Assembly (NCBI RefSeq): GCF_963675395.1
Contig: NZ_OY776223.1
Location: forward strand, 992,001 to 1,056,000
Direction of reading: 5' to 3'
Source of the DNA: an uncultured Vibrio sp.
Lineage (GTDB): Bacteria; Pseudomonadota; Gammaproteobacteria; Enterobacterales; Vibrionaceae
DNA: 64,000 nucleotides
Made by a program: the position numbers and the translations under genes. This document shows positions 46,896 to 59,094 of the stretch, piece after piece (the stretch's first letter is position 1; every line of letters begins with the position of its first letter). A model generated the notes under the pieces. That model made no database searches. It had not been told where the DNA came from and saw nothing but the letters and a program-made list of their open reading frames with translations.

Positions 46896-48305
46896 TTAGT
46901 GGAAGCTATAAGGGATAAGAACTTGTAGACGTAGGTCTGTTTCATCCGCATCACGAGCACCAGCATACTCATCACGTTCTAGGAGCGTACCGTGTAGACG
47001 GATGGTAGAGCCTTTAAGTGCACCATTCTGTAGAGAGTAAGATACTGTCGCGTTAACTGCGTATTCACTTTCGTAATCCCAGTCACCTGATGCACCGCTT
47101 GCTGCTGAATCAGCACCAGTACCGTAACCAAAGCCTAGGTAATAGTTCCAGCCGTTACCTTGGTTGTAAGATAAACGGTTGTACCATGCTAACTCGCCTG
47201 CTTTGTTCCAGTCAGATAGCGCATCCCACCACTGAGACCAAGTACCATTGTTCATACCGTACGTATGGATAGTACGTGGAACGAAGTCAGCACGGCTGTC
47301 TGTGTCTGTATAACGTAGCTCAGACATCCAAGCTAGCTTGCCGAAAGATTGGTTCAAAGATAGACCAGTGTGGTAGCCTAGGCCATCGTATTTCACATCA
47401 TCGTCAACACCGTAGAAATCAAATGCTAGAGTTGTGCGATCGCTCACTGTGTACCTCAAGTAAGCTTTGTAAGACGTGTTGTCAGTTTCGTTGTGGTAGC
47501 TGGTTACTTGACCTGCACCCCAGTCGACACCATTGGCATATTGAACGCCTGTCGCTTGACCCAAACCAAGTTGTATAAACAAGCTGTCAGTTAAGTTACC
47601 GTTTAGGCCTAGAGAGTGTAGATAGCTCCATGAAGTGTCAGACCAAAGCGCTGGCGCGTAGTCATCTTCTTGAAGTAGCCAAGGTGCTGTGAATTGGTCC
47701 GCGCCAAAGTAACTTAGGTTGAAATCACCTAGTTTAGCGTTCAGTTCGAAACCACGGTAAGTACCAGGTACAAAACTCCAAACGTTACCGATAGTACCGT
47801 TACCACCCGCCTGTAGCATACCGAAGCGAGCATTGAAGTTTTCGTTTGCTTTAAACTTCAGCGCTGCTTTGTAGACTTTAAGCTGTTTACCGTCACCTGC
47901 CCCCCAGTCTAGGTTGTTACAAGTTGAGATTTCGTTACATAGGTAGCCTTCGTCTGAATTGTAAAGGCTGTCGTTGTAAAGGTCACCAGAGTAGTAAGCC
48001 GCAACATCTGCGCCAACCCAACCATCGTGGTAGCCAGACGTAAAGTCTAAAATTGCGTTGTAAGAAGAGTAGTTTAGACGACTCCAACGGTCACCGTTTT
48101 CACCGCCAGGCTTACCTGTTGTACGAGTACGTGAACGAGTATCAACTAGAAATAATGCATTAAGACTTGAGTCTTGCATAAATTCGTTCACTTTCTCTAC
48201 GTACTCGCCACCTGCTGCACTTTCAGTAGACGCTGTCGCTGGAGCAACAGCAACAACACCAAACATTGCTGCGGTTAACGCTGAAACCTTAAAAAATTTG
48301 TCCAT
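46896..48305 (-). CDS. chiP: OprD-family outer-membrane porin, probable chitoporin
   Basis: 469-aa outer-membrane beta-barrel. The signal peptide MDKFFKVSALTAAMFGVVAV is cut after ...APATA. The mature protein has many alternating aromatic/polar strands and an OprD-like start (SSLNALFLVDTRSRTRT). ATG 48305 has AGGAG 8 nt upstream; the open frame to 48434 is ignored. In V. cholerae the porin next to ligA is, as I recall, the chitoporin ChiP, which imports chitin oligosaccharides; this fits the nag genes here. The C-terminal residue is His after PYSF rather than Phe. Confidence 0.72.
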   Translation of the reverse strand: MDKFFKVSALTAAMFGVVAVAPATASTESAAGGEYVEKVNEFMQDSSLNALFLVDTRSRTRTTGKPGGENGDRWSRLNYSSYNAILDFTSGYHDGWVGADVAAYYSGDLYNDSLYNSDEGYLCNEISTCNNLDWGAGDGKQLKVYKAALKFKANENFNARFGMLQAGGNGTIGNVWSFVPGTYRGFELNAKLGDFNLSYFGADQFTAPWLLQEDDYAPALWSDTSWSYLHSLGLNGNLTDSLFIQLGLGQATGVQYANGVDWGAGQVTSYHNETDNTSYKAYLRYTVSDRTTLAFDFYGVDDDVKYDGLGYHTGLSLNQSFGKLAWMSELRYTDTDSRADFVPRTIHTYGMNNGTWSQWWDALSDWNKAGELAWYNRLSYNQGNGWNYYLGFGYGTGADSAASGASGDWDYESEYAVNATVSYSLQNGALKGSTIRLHGTLLERDEYAGARDADETDLRLQVLIPYSFH

Positions 48306-48813
48306 GGAAAAACTCCTGAAAATAGATATAGCTGTTTTTTCTATCTCACCTTTAGTTGGCCGCCGAAGGAGAGAAGTGATTTCGCGGTAAAGCTTCGTTA
48401 TTCCTAACTCGGCTTTTTTAGTTCCTGCATACACACCGTGTATAACACGTTATTAAGACTAACTTCGCGACTAAAAACATCCAAATGGAACTTATTTTTT
48501 TTCTAAAAAAATATGAGCGACAACAAAGTTCCATCTAAGTTATTGATCCAGATCTTATTTTTACAACCCTTACATCAATACAGAAAAATAACTTTATAAA
48601 TCAACAATATAAATACAGTTACAAAATTCAACATGAAGTGCCTCGCAGAGTATGAAACAAAATAATTTCAATCCACAAAGGAGAGACTTTGATCACTGAA
48701 AAGTTAAAATTATTCTAATTATAGAAATATCAGAACTTAATAAGAGGCATAAAAAAGCCCCAGAAGCTTAGCTACCGGGGCTTATTAGAAAGGTATTTAT
48801 GTTTTGGCTAAAC
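48306..48813. other. ligA-porin intergenic region
   Basis: 508 bp between two minus-strand genes. It contains the ligA terminator (48755-48783), a long AT-rich stretch and the porin leader. A 13-bp palindrome CGTGTATAACACG (48437-48449) is a possible operator about 130 bp before the porin ATG. No clear CRP site or RNA gene is seen. Confidence 0.55.
48751..48783 (-). terminator. ligA terminator
   Basis: AAGCCCC (48755-48761) and GGGGCTT (48777-48783) pair around a 15-nt loop; the minus strand continues with TTTT. It lies 31 bp past the ligA stop. Confidence 0.75.
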
Positions 48814-51848
<3,035 letters not shown>

Positions 51849-52066
51849 TATTTACTCTCAATATACTTGTTTGTACTACTCGCAGTTCCTTGAGCAGCAA
51901 CCCAAGTGTAATTATTCTGAATGATACGTTTACTTTACCAAAACTATATGGAGGTTTAGAACAACTTAATGCAAGAAGTTCACTTTTTTGTTGTGATTCT
52001 TGCCACGATTCCACTTTACGAGAAGCCTTTTACTGAGGCATTGAAAGAAAAGGAGCGACAGGTACA

Positions 52067-52102
52067 ATGAGTTTTCTTTCTCTTAAAACGAAATGGATAT
52101 GA
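52067..52102 (+). CDS. Possible 11-codon leader peptide before cysZ
   Basis: ATG at 52067, after AAAGGAGCGACAGG, encodes MSFLSLKTKWI. Its TGA overlaps an internal ATG of cysZ (codon 3) as ATGA at 52099-52102. This is the only good ribosome site in front of cysZ, so translation may enter through this leader. It is short enough to be chance. Confidence 0.35.
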   Translation: MSFLSLKTKWI

Positions 52103-52842
52103 CGCTAAACAACCAGCCAAAAACCGGATTCGGTTATTTCCTGTATGGAATAAAGCTAGCACTTTCTCCGAAGATCAGACGCTTTGTCGTATTACCACTA
52201 TTAGCGAACGTTCTTCTCGTCGGTGGTGCCATTTTTTATTTATTCTCTCACCTTAATGTATGGATTGAGAGTTGGATTGGGCAACTGCCAGAGTTTCTAT
52301 CCTGGCTCACCTATATACTATGGCCTTTACTCGCACTGACCATACTTGCCACGTTCTCGTATTTCTTTAGTACCTTAGCAAACTTCATTGCCGCACCATT
52401 TAACGGACTTCTGTCTGAGAAAGTAGAAGAATACCTGACCGGACAAAAAATCAATGATGACGGTTTCGCCGCTGTGATAAAAGATGTCCCTCGCGTGTTA
52501 GGACGAGAATGGCGTAAGCTGCTTTATACACTGCCTAAAGCGATTGGCTTATTTTTGCTCCTACTTATTCCGGCACTAGGGCAAACGGTTGGTCCCTTTC
52601 TTTGGTTTATCTTTACTGCCTGGATGTTGGCTATCCAATACTGTGATTACCCATTTGATAATCACAAAATCCCTTTTAACGACATGCGTTACAAATTGAA
52701 ACAAAAACAAGGTAAAGCCTATGGATTTGGCGTTCTGGTATCGGTATTTACCACTATTCCAATTTTGAATCTTATCGTAATGCCCGTTGCGATATGTGGT
52801 GCCACGGCAATGTGGGTCACTGAATTCAAACACCAGAGATAA
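52093..52842 (+). CDS. cysZ: Sulfate transporter CysZ
   Basis: Inner-membrane sulfate importer for cysteine synthesis. 249 aa with four to six hydrophobic segments. The family pattern GFGYFLYGIKLALSPKIRRFV opens (split by a few residues), and ANFIAAPFNGLLSEKVEEYL and QYCDYPFDNHKIPF are typical. The start may be ATG 52093 or ATG 52099, the latter overlapping the stop of a short upstream frame. It stands directly before cysK, a functional match. Confidence 0.93.
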   Translation: MDMTLNNQPKTGFGYFLYGIKLALSPKIRRFVVLPLLANVLLVGGAIFYLFSHLNVWIESWIGQLPEFLSWLTYILWPLLALTILATFSYFFSTLANFIAAPFNGLLSEKVEEYLTGQKINDDGFAAVIKDVPRVLGREWRKLLYTLPKAIGLFLLLLIPALGQTVGPFLWFIFTAWMLAIQYCDYPFDNHKIPFNDMRYKLKQKQGKAYGFGVLVSVFTTIPILNLIVMPVAICGATAMWVTEFKHQR

Positions 52843-52862
52843 TCTCTTCGCTTCCTGAAGCA

Positions 52863-52886
52863 CGGGAAAGGCATCTGCTTTTCCCG
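52863..52886 (+). other. Hairpin after cysZ
   Basis: CGGGAAAGGC and GCTTTTCCCG form a 10-bp stem with a wobble pair and an ATCT loop. Only a weak T content follows, so it may be a poor terminator or an mRNA-stabilising hairpin. Confidence 0.5.
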
Positions 52887-53006
52887 GTTCCCTAGCTGAA
52901 ATCTGGACAACCTAATAAGATATAACTTTTTAATCCTTTTCCCTTTTTTTTAGACCGAATATTCTTCTAACTATATTCACAAAACGTGTAATGAAGGAAC
53001 ATAACT

Positions 53007-53975
53007 ATGAGCAAGATCTACGAAGATAACTCTCTTACTATTGGTAACACTCCCCTAGTTCGCTTAAACAAAGTGAGCAAAGGTAACGTTCTAGCTAAAA
53101 TCGAAGCGCGTAACCCAAGCTTCAGTGTTAAGTGTCGTATCGGTGCGAACATGATTTGGGATGCGGAGAAGTCAGGCAAACTTAAGCCAGGCGTCGAACT
53201 AGTAGAACCAACCAGTGGTAACACAGGTATCGCTTTAGCGTTCGTAGCAGCCGCTCGCGGTTACAAACTGACTTTGACTATGCCTGAGTCTATGAGTCTA
53301 GAACGTCGTAAGCTGCTTAAAGCGCTTGGTGCAAACCTAGAGCTGACTGAAGCAGCAAAAGGCATGAAAGGTGCGATTGCTAAAGCAGAAGAAATCGTAG
53401 AGAGCAACCCAGAGAAGTACCTACTTCTTCAACAGTTCAACAACCCAGCGAACCCAGAGATTCACGAGAAGACGACTGGTCCAGAAATTTGGGAAGCGAC
53501 TGACGGTGAAATCGACGTGCTTGTTGCTGGTGTTGGTACTGGCGGTACGATTACAGGTACAAGCCGTTACATCAAAGGCGAAAAAGGCAAAGCGATCACT
53601 TCTGTGGCTGTAGAACCTGCAGAATCACCAGTGATTGCACAAGCGCTAGCAGGCGAAGAAATCCAACCAGCACCACATAAAATTCAAGGTATCGGTGCAG
53701 GTTTCATCCCAGGTAACCTAGATTTAGAGCTTTTAGACCGCGTTGAGCCAGTGACTTCTGAAGAAGCGATTGAGATGGCTCGCCGTCTAATGGAAGAGGA
53801 AGGTATCCTTGCTGGTATCTCTTCTGGTGCGGCAGTAGTAGCAGCGAACCGCATTGCAGAACTTCCTGAATTTGAAGGAAAAACTATCGTAACAATTCTA
53901 CCAAGCTCTGGTGAACGTTACCTAAGTACAGCACTGTTTGCTGGCATCTTTACGGAAAAAGAGAACGAACAGTAA
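53007..53975 (+). CDS. cysK: Cysteine synthase A (O-acetylserine sulfhydrylase)
   Basis: PLP enzyme making cysteine from O-acetylserine and sulfide. K42 in SFSVKCRIG binds [14 protein letters not shown] is the substrate loop, GTGGTITG holds the phosphate, and SSGAAVVAA is the C-terminal PLP contact. It is 322 aa. AGGAA precedes the ATG. A strong terminator follows. Confidence 0.97.
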   Translation: MSKIYEDNSLTIGNTPLVRLNKVSKGNVLAKIEARNPSFSVKCRIGANMIWDAEKSGKLKPGVELVEPTSGNTGIALAFVAAARGYKLTLTMPESMSLERRKLLKALGANLELTEAAKGMKGAIAKAEEIVESNPEKYLLLQQFNNPANPEIHEKTTGPEIWEATDGEIDVLVAGVGTGGTITGTSRYIKGEKGKAITSVAVEPAESPVIAQALAGEEIQPAPHKIQGIGAGFIPGNLDLELLDRVEPVTSEEAIEMARRLMEEEGILAGISSGAAVVAANRIAELPEFEGKTIVTILPSSGERYLSTALFAGIFTEKENEQ

Positions 53976-54001
53976 TATGTGTTCAAATCAATTTTTCGTC
54001 T

Positions 54002-54028
54002 AAAAAAGCCCCGTTCAGGGGCTTTTTT
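54002..54028 (+). terminator. cysK terminator
   Basis: Perfect 11-bp stem AAAAAAGCCCC / GGGGCTTTTTT with a GTTCA loop. Confidence 0.92.
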
Positions 54029-54272
54029 GTTGATCCCTGCCCCACCTTTGGTAATATCAGGGCGTTTTATTTCTAGCTTCAAAATAAAGAAGCAGAACAC
54101 AAAAAGGTTTCAAAGTGATTACGCGCGCAAACAGTTGCGCAATCGCAAATCTTTTGACTAGTATCAGAACTAACGCGCTTTGAACTCTCCCGCGCTAGCG
54201 CACAAGGTATAAAGCAGTTAAGCTCAAACTAGTCACTACTAACAAGAAAATACATTTATTGGGGTATATCAC

Positions 54273-54530
54273 ATGTACGAGAAGCAAGTAGAAATCACAG
54301 CAGAAAACGGTCTTCACACTCGTCCAGCTGCACAGTTTGTTAAAGAAGCGAAAGCATTCGATGCAGACATCACTGTGACTTCTAACGGTAAAAGCGCTAG
54401 CGCTAAGAGCCTATTCAAACTACAAACATTAGGTCTAGTAAAAGGTACTCAAGTAACTATCGCTGCTGAAGGCCCACAAGCTCAACAAGCAGTTGATCAC
54501 CTAGTTGCTCTGATGGACCAACTACACTAA
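54273..54530 (+). CDS. ptsH: Phosphocarrier protein HPr
   Basis: Carries phosphate from EI to all EIIA domains. H15 in [11 protein letters not shown] is the phosphorylation site, and the S46 region [12 protein letters not shown] is typical. It is 85 aa, as in E. coli. GGGG stands before the ATG. First gene of ptsHI-crr, with a hairpin between it and ptsI. Confidence 0.98.
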   Translation: MYEKQVEITAENGLHTRPAAQFVKEAKAFDADITVTSNGKSASAKSLFKLQTLGLVKGTQVTIAAEGPQAQQAVDHLVALMDQLH

Positions 54531-54548
54531 TCGGTGTCTCCTACTCCA

Positions 54549-54578
54549 AAAGCCATTTTGTGAAAACAAAATGGCTTT
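54549..54578 (+). other. Stable hairpin between ptsH and ptsI
   Basis: Perfect 13-bp stem AAAGCCATTTTGT / ACAAAATGGCTTT with a GAAA tetraloop, 18 bp after the ptsH stop. No U-run follows. It probably stabilises the ptsH message or partly limits read-through, explaining more HPr than EI. Confidence 0.65.
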
Positions 54579-54671
54579 GTTGGAAATAGGCTCTAAACTA
54601 AGCTAAAAGTATTCGTTAGCACACCCATTATTCTCCCGTTTTATAAAGTTGACCAAACTTAAGGTAAGGCT

Positions 54672-56396
54672 ATGATTTCAGGCATCCTAGCATCTCCTGG
54701 TATTGCAATCGGTAAAGCACTACTACTTCAAGAAGATGAAATTGTCCTAAACACAAACACTATTTCTGATGATCAAGTAGAAGCTGAAGTTCAGCGTTTC
54801 TTTGACGCTCGTGATAAATCTTCCGCTCAACTAGAAACAATCAAGCAAAAAGCGCTTGAAACGTTTGGTGAAGAAAAAGAAGCGATCTTTGAAGGTCACA
54901 TTATGCTTCTTGAAGACGAAGAGCTAGAAGAAGAAATCCTAGCACTAATCAAAAACGACAAGCTGACTGCAGATAACGCTATCCACACCGTTATCGAAGA
55001 GCAAGCATGTGCTCTTGAGTCTCTGGACGATGAATACTTAAAAGAGCGTGCGACTGACATCCGTGATATCGGTTCTCGTTTTGTTAAGAACGCACTAGGC
55101 ATCAACATCGTTTCGCTAAGCGACATCAATGAAGAAGTTATCCTAGTAGCTTACGACCTCACACCATCTGAAACAGCGCAAATCAACCTAGACTACGTGC
55201 TTGGTTTTGCTTGTGATATCGGCGGCCGTACTTCGCACACTTCTATCATGGCTCGCTCTCTTGAGCTTCCTGCAATCGTTGGTACTAACGACATCACTAA
55301 GCAAGTAAAGAACGGCGATATGCTGATTCTTGACGCGATGAACAACAAGATCGTTATTAACCCTTCTGAAGCTGAGCTAGAAGAAGCGAAAGCAGTGAAA
55401 GCGGCATTCCTAGCGGAAAAAGAAGAGCTAGCGAAACTTAAAGACCTACACGCAGAGACGACTGACGGGCACCGTGTAGAAGTTTGCGGTAACATCGGTA
55501 CAGTGAAAGACTGTGACGGTATTACCCGTAACGGCGGTGAAGGCGTTGGTCTGTACCGTACAGAATTCCTATTTATGGACCGTACTGCGCTACCAACTGA
55601 AGACGAACAGTACCAAGCGTACAAAGAAGTTGCGGAAGCAATGAACGATCAAGCTGTGATCATCCGTACTATGGATATCGGCGGCGACAAAGATCTACCA
55701 TACATGGATCTACCTCAAGAGATGAACCCGTTCCTAGGCTGGCGTGCAGTACGTATCAGTCTAGATCGTCGTGAAATCCTTCGTGATCAGCTACGTGGTA
55801 TCCTACGTGCATCTGCACACGGCAAACTACGTATCATGTTCCCAATGATCATCTCTGTTGAAGAAATCCGTGAGCTTAAGAAAGCAATCGAAGAGTACAA
55901 AGCAGAACTACGTGCTGAAGGTCATGCTTTCGACGAAAACATCGAAATCGGTGTAATGGTTGAGACTCCAGCAGCAGCTGCAATCGCGCACCACCTAGCG
56001 AAAGAAGTGTCATTCTTCTCTATCGGTACTAACGACCTGACTCAGTACACACTAGCGGTTGATCGTGGTAACGAGATGATTTCTCACCTGTACAACCCAC
56101 TATCACCAGCGGTACTAACTGTGATCAAGCAAGTTATTGATGCATCTCACGCTGAAGGTAAGTGGACAGGTATGTGTGGTGAGCTTGCAGGCGACGAACG
56201 TGCAACGCTTCTACTTCTAGGTATGGGTCTGGATGAGTTCTCTATGAGCGGTATCTCTATCCCTAAAGTGAAGAAAGTTATCCGTAACTCTAACTTCGCA
56301 GAAGTGAAAGCAATGGCAGAAGAAGCACTTTCTCTACCAACAGCCGCAGAGATTGAAGCAGTCGTTGAAAAGTTCATTGCTGAGAAGACTCAGTAA
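54672..56396 (+). CDS. ptsI: PTS enzyme I
   Basis: Takes phosphate from phosphoenolpyruvate and passes it to HPr. H189 in [13 protein letters not shown] is the active-site histidine. The C-terminal PEP-binding barrel has [14 protein letters not shown] and a catalytic cysteine in [11 protein letters not shown]. It is 574 aa. AAGGTAAGG precedes the ATG. Confidence 0.98.
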   Translation: MISGILASPGIAIGKALLLQEDEIVLNTNTISDDQVEAEVQRFFDARDKSSAQLETIKQKALETFGEEKEAIFEGHIMLLEDEELEEEILALIKNDKLTADNAIHTVIEEQACALESLDDEYLKERATDIRDIGSRFVKNALGINIVSLSDINEEVILVAYDLTPSETAQINLDYVLGFACDIGGRTSHTSIMARSLELPAIVGTNDITKQVKNGDMLILDAMNNKIVINPSEAELEEAKAVKAAFLAEKEELAKLKDLHAETTDGHRVEVCGNIGTVKDCDGITRNGGEGVGLYRTEFLFMDRTALPTEDEQYQAYKEVAEAMNDQAVIIRTMDIGGDKDLPYMDLPQEMNPFLGWRAVRISLDRREILRDQLRGILRASAHGKLRIMFPMIISVEEIRELKKAIEEYKAELRAEGHAFDENIEIGVMVETPAAAAIAHHLAKEVSFFSIGTNDLTQYTLAVDRGNEMISHLYNPLSPAVLTVIKQVIDASHAEGKWTGMCGELAGDERATLLLLGMGLDEFSMSGISIPKVKKVIRNSNFAEVKAMAEEALSLPTAAEIEAVVEKFIAEKTQ

Positions 56397-56517
56397 TACG
56401 TAGTTCCAAGTAATTCAATACTTAATGGCCATTAGACGGCGAAAAAAGTCGTCTCATGAGCTATATTGGTATACTATAATTCGACAGAATAAAACTAAAC
56501 CTTAGGAGCATGACACA

Positions 56518-57027
56518 ATGGGTCTGTTTGACAAACTTAAGAAGCTTGTATCTGATGACAGCGCTGACGCTGGTGCAATCGAAATCATCGCACCACTATC
56601 TGGTGAAATCGTAAACATTGAAGATGTGCCAGATGTTGTTTTCGCTGAGAAAATCGTTGGTGACGGTATTGCTATCAAGCCAACAGGCGACAAAATGGTA
56701 GCTCCTGTAAACGGTACTATCGGTAAGATCTTCGAAACTAACCACGCATTCTCTATCGAGTCTGACGACGGTGTTGAGCTTTTCGTTCACTTCGGTATCG
56801 ATACAGTTGAACTTAAAGGTGAAGGCTTCACACGTATCGCTGAAGAAGGTCAATCAGTTAAAGCTGGCGACACTATCATTGAATTCGATCTAGCTCTTCT
56901 TGAAGAGAAAGCGAAATCAACGCTAACTCCAGTTGTTATCTCTAACATGGACGAAATCAAAGAGCTTAACAAGCTTTCTGGTTCTGTAACTGTTGGTGAA
57001 ACTCCAGTTCTACGTGTAACTAAGTAA
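56518..57027 (+). CDS. crr: PTS glucose-type EIIA (Crr)
   Basis: Soluble IIA-Glc: phosphate donor to glucose-family permeases and the main signal to adenylate cyclase and inducer exclusion. H91 ([14 protein letters not shown]) is phosphorylated and H76 (ETNHAF) is the partner histidine. 169 aa. It is the likely IIA for NagE at 19505, which has none. CTTAGGAG precedes the ATG. Confidence 0.97.
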   Translation: MGLFDKLKKLVSDDSADAGAIEIIAPLSGEIVNIEDVPDVVFAEKIVGDGIAIKPTGDKMVAPVNGTIGKIFETNHAFSIESDDGVELFVHFGIDTVELKGEGFTRIAEEGQSVKAGDTIIEFDLALLEEKAKSTLTPVVISNMDEIKELNKLSGSVTVGETPVLRVTK

Positions 57028-57052
57028 TTTTTACTTAATTTCAAACACGGAT

Positions 57053-57077
57053 AAACGCTGCCAATGGCAGCGTTTTT
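57053..57077 (+). terminator. crr terminator
   Basis: Perfect stem AAACGCTGCC / GGCAGCGTTT around AAT, then TTT. Confidence 0.92.
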
Positions 57078-57347
57078 TATTGTCTGTAATTTACCTCAAA
57101 CTTGGATAAGTAGATGGCAAGTAATTACTCTGTAGACATCGCTTAGCGCAACGTACAAACAGTGGCAATGCATTGCTCTAAGAACAATGTCTGTACTGCA
57201 ACAGGCGGAGATTTTAACGGGTAAGAATGGTCAATCAAGTAAGGGGTTAATCTGGAATAGCAGGATAGGGGAAAAGAAAAAGCCCCTTTTCCTTTGAGAG
57301 AACTGGGGCTAGGTTGGTCGCCAGAGCCTATGTGGAGTTCAAGAGAA

Positions 57348-57506
57348 ATGAACACATTTCCGGCAAACCGAGTGCAACTTTACATTGAAAATGATTGGCA
57401 GGTGAGAGATGAGAGAGCCGCTCATTCTGTTATAAAGTTGCTTGCCAAAAGCCTGCATTACCATCCACGTCTGGATAGTTTGAATAGAGGCTCTATACCC
57501 AAATGA
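57348..57506 (+). CDS. Unrecognised small ORF ending in a palindromic repeat
   Basis: 52 codons, MNTFPANRVQLYIENDW onward, with plausible amino-acid composition (YIENDWQVRDERAAHSV, KLLAKSLHYH). GGAGTTCAAGAG precedes the ATG. The last codons and the TGA lie inside the repeat at 57494-57544, which suggests the repeat cut off a longer gene, or that the frame is chance. Not recognised. Confidence 0.25.
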   Translation: MNTFPANRVQLYIENDWQVRDERAAHSVIKLLAKSLHYHPRLDSLNRGSIPK

Positions 57507-57544
57507 CCTCGAGATGCTAGGTTCAGCGAGGTCGATTGGGTATA
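57494..57544. repeat. Palindromic intergenic repeat, copy 2 (51 bp)
   Basis: 18-bp arms (57494-57511 and 57527-57544) from TATACCCAAATGACC to GGGTATA pair with two mismatches around GCTAGGTTCAGCGAG-type spacer sequence, shared with the copy at 14483-14544. It starts 4 bp after the flagellin stop on the minus strand and could form the 3' hairpin of that mRNA. Confidence 0.8.
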
Positions 57545-57548
57545 AAAA

Positions 57549-58703
57549 CTACTGCAATAGTGACATTGCAGAGTTTGGCAACTGTTTCGCTTGAGCAAGA
57601 ATCGATGTACCTGCTTGTTGCAAAATTTGTGCTTTGGTCATTTGCGTGGTTTCTTTCGCAAAGTCCGTGTCTTTAATTCGGCTGTTCGACGCATCGACGT
57701 TTTCTTGGATATTCGCCAAGTTATTGATGCTGTGGCTCAGGCGGTTCTGCTTTGCACCTAAATCTGCACGTTGTGAATCAACATACTTCAGCGCACTGTC
57801 CAATACAGAAATCGCATTCTGAGAGCCCTGCACTGACGTCATATCAATATCTTGTACAGATGTTCTAACAGGTTCGCTGTTTAAGCCTAACTCAGACGCG
57901 AGACCACCTGAGATAGAAATGTCACCTTGAACATTGGGATGAGCCACAAAAATCTGTAGCTTGCCATCTTCGCTCACTGACGCGTTGATCATATCTGACT
58001 GACCATTAATATACGTCGCAAACTCTTCAATGTCGTCACCCGCTTTAGCTGTAATGCTAATGTCTAGATCATCAACATTGCCGTTCTCATCCTTGCCCAT
58101 ACCTGGCAGGGTAATATTGAGATCCGCTTTAGTCGGATCGACACTCCAGTCTTTGCCTTTTCCCGCTTCAGAGAAGAAAGTCACCCCTCCCATGCGAGTA
58201 TCATCAGCACGAATACTGGTCAGGCCCATGATCATGGCTTCACCCGAACTCGCACCGATCTGAAACGCCGCTTCACCAAATGAACCGTTAAGTAGACGAC
58301 GGCCACCGAATGAGGTTGTTTCCGCGATACGGTTTAGCTCATCAATCAAAGCAGAAGACTCTTCGTTTATCGCTTGGCGCTCTGCCGGGGAGTTCGTACC
58401 GTTTGATGATTGAATCGCCAAATCTCGCATACGCTGCATCACTGAAGTTGCTTCGTTCATCGCACCTTCCGCCGTTTGAGCTATCGAGATACCATCGTTC
58501 GCGTTGCGCATCGCCACATCTAGGCCACGAGACTGAGCAGTGAGACGGTTCGAGATCTGTAAACCTGCCGCATCGTCTTTCGCGCTGTTAATCTTGTGAC
58601 CTGACGATAAGCGTTCCATCGAAGTATTTAGCTCGTCGGTCGCTTTGTTTAAGTAACGCTGCGCGGTCATCGCGGAGACGTTAGTACTTACTGTTACAGC
58701 CAT
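57549..58703 (-). CDS. flaC: Flagellin
   Basis: Polar-flagellum filament subunit, 384 aa. The conserved N-terminal coiled region is [20 protein letters not shown] onward with [20 protein letters not shown]. The C-terminal region ends [17 protein letters not shown]. The variable centre (about 175-285) is Asp/Gly-rich. AGGAGAG precedes the ATG. Its position after flgL matches the flaC locus of related vibrios, but only one flagellin is present here; the letter is by position. Confidence 0.85.
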   Translation of the reverse strand: MAVTVSTNVSAMTAQRYLNKATDELNTSMERLSSGHKINSAKDDAAGLQISNRLTAQSRGLDVAMRNANDGISIAQTAEGAMNEATSVMQRMRDLAIQSSNGTNSPAERQAINEESSALIDELNRIAETTSFGGRRLLNGSFGEAAFQIGASSGEAMIMGLTSIRADDTRMGGVTFFSEAGKGKDWSVDPTKADLNITLPGMGKDENGNVDDLDISITAKAGDDIEEFATYINGQSDMINASVSEDGKLQIFVAHPNVQGDISISGGLASELGLNSEPVRTSVQDIDMTSVQGSQNAISVLDSALKYVDSQRADLGAKQNRLSHSINNLANIQENVDASNSRIKDTDFAKETTQMTKAQILQQAGTSILAQAKQLPNSAMSLLQ

Positions 58704-59094
58704 TTTGCTCTCCTATGAGTTCGCAATCTTTGCGAAGCGGCCAGCTTTACTCTCATTTGGATAAGCACCGGCCGTAAAAGTTACTCACTAAATCTGCCTG
58801 AACACAGGGTTTAGCATTTAAAAATCCGTTCTGATAATCTCAATACAATTTGTATGCCAACTTAAACCCCATATAAAAGTCGAATAACAATGCAAATAGA
58901 AACAATCACTTACACAACAAAACTGCGACTGAGTTCAACAAAGATCAAATCGAGGTACCGAATTTTGCCGCTGTCGGTAACAACATGCCGCTTAAACGCT
59001 TACATCTTGCTTGGTAGTTTTTCGCTCTTAAGGCATGGCACATAAGGCATTAAAATCTTACCAAACGGTTCAGTTAAAACTGTGTATAAGGGCT
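58704..59094 (-). promoter_or_regulatory. flgL-flagellin intergenic and promoter region
   Basis: 391 bp without a gene. It holds a sigma-54-like element (58844-58860) and a leader of about 130 nt for the flagellin. I looked for a TAAA-N15-GCCGATAA sigma-28 promoter and found none with correct spacing. No flgL terminator is evident. Confidence 0.55.
58844..58860 (-). promoter_or_regulatory. Sigma-54-like promoter of the flagellin gene
   Basis: On the minus strand TTGGCATACAAATTGTA: the -24 GG and overall spacing are exact, but the -12 dinucleotide is GT rather than GC. It may be a weak sigma-54 site. Confidence 0.45.

Larger units (their letters stand above)
57028..57548. other. crr-flagellin intergenic region
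   Basis: 521 bp with the crr terminator, an unassigned sequence with a GCCCC/GGGGC pair (near 57284 and 57304), a possible truncated small gene (57348-57506) and a palindromic repeat (57494-57544). In related vibrios I recall extra flagellin genes near this point, so this may be a deletion scar. No clear promoter is visible. Confidence 0.5.

Noticed and set aside
48306..48434. 43-residue extension upstream of the porin signal peptide
   Set aside because: It would place basic residues before a normal signal peptide, while AGGAG is ideally spaced for the ATG at 48305.
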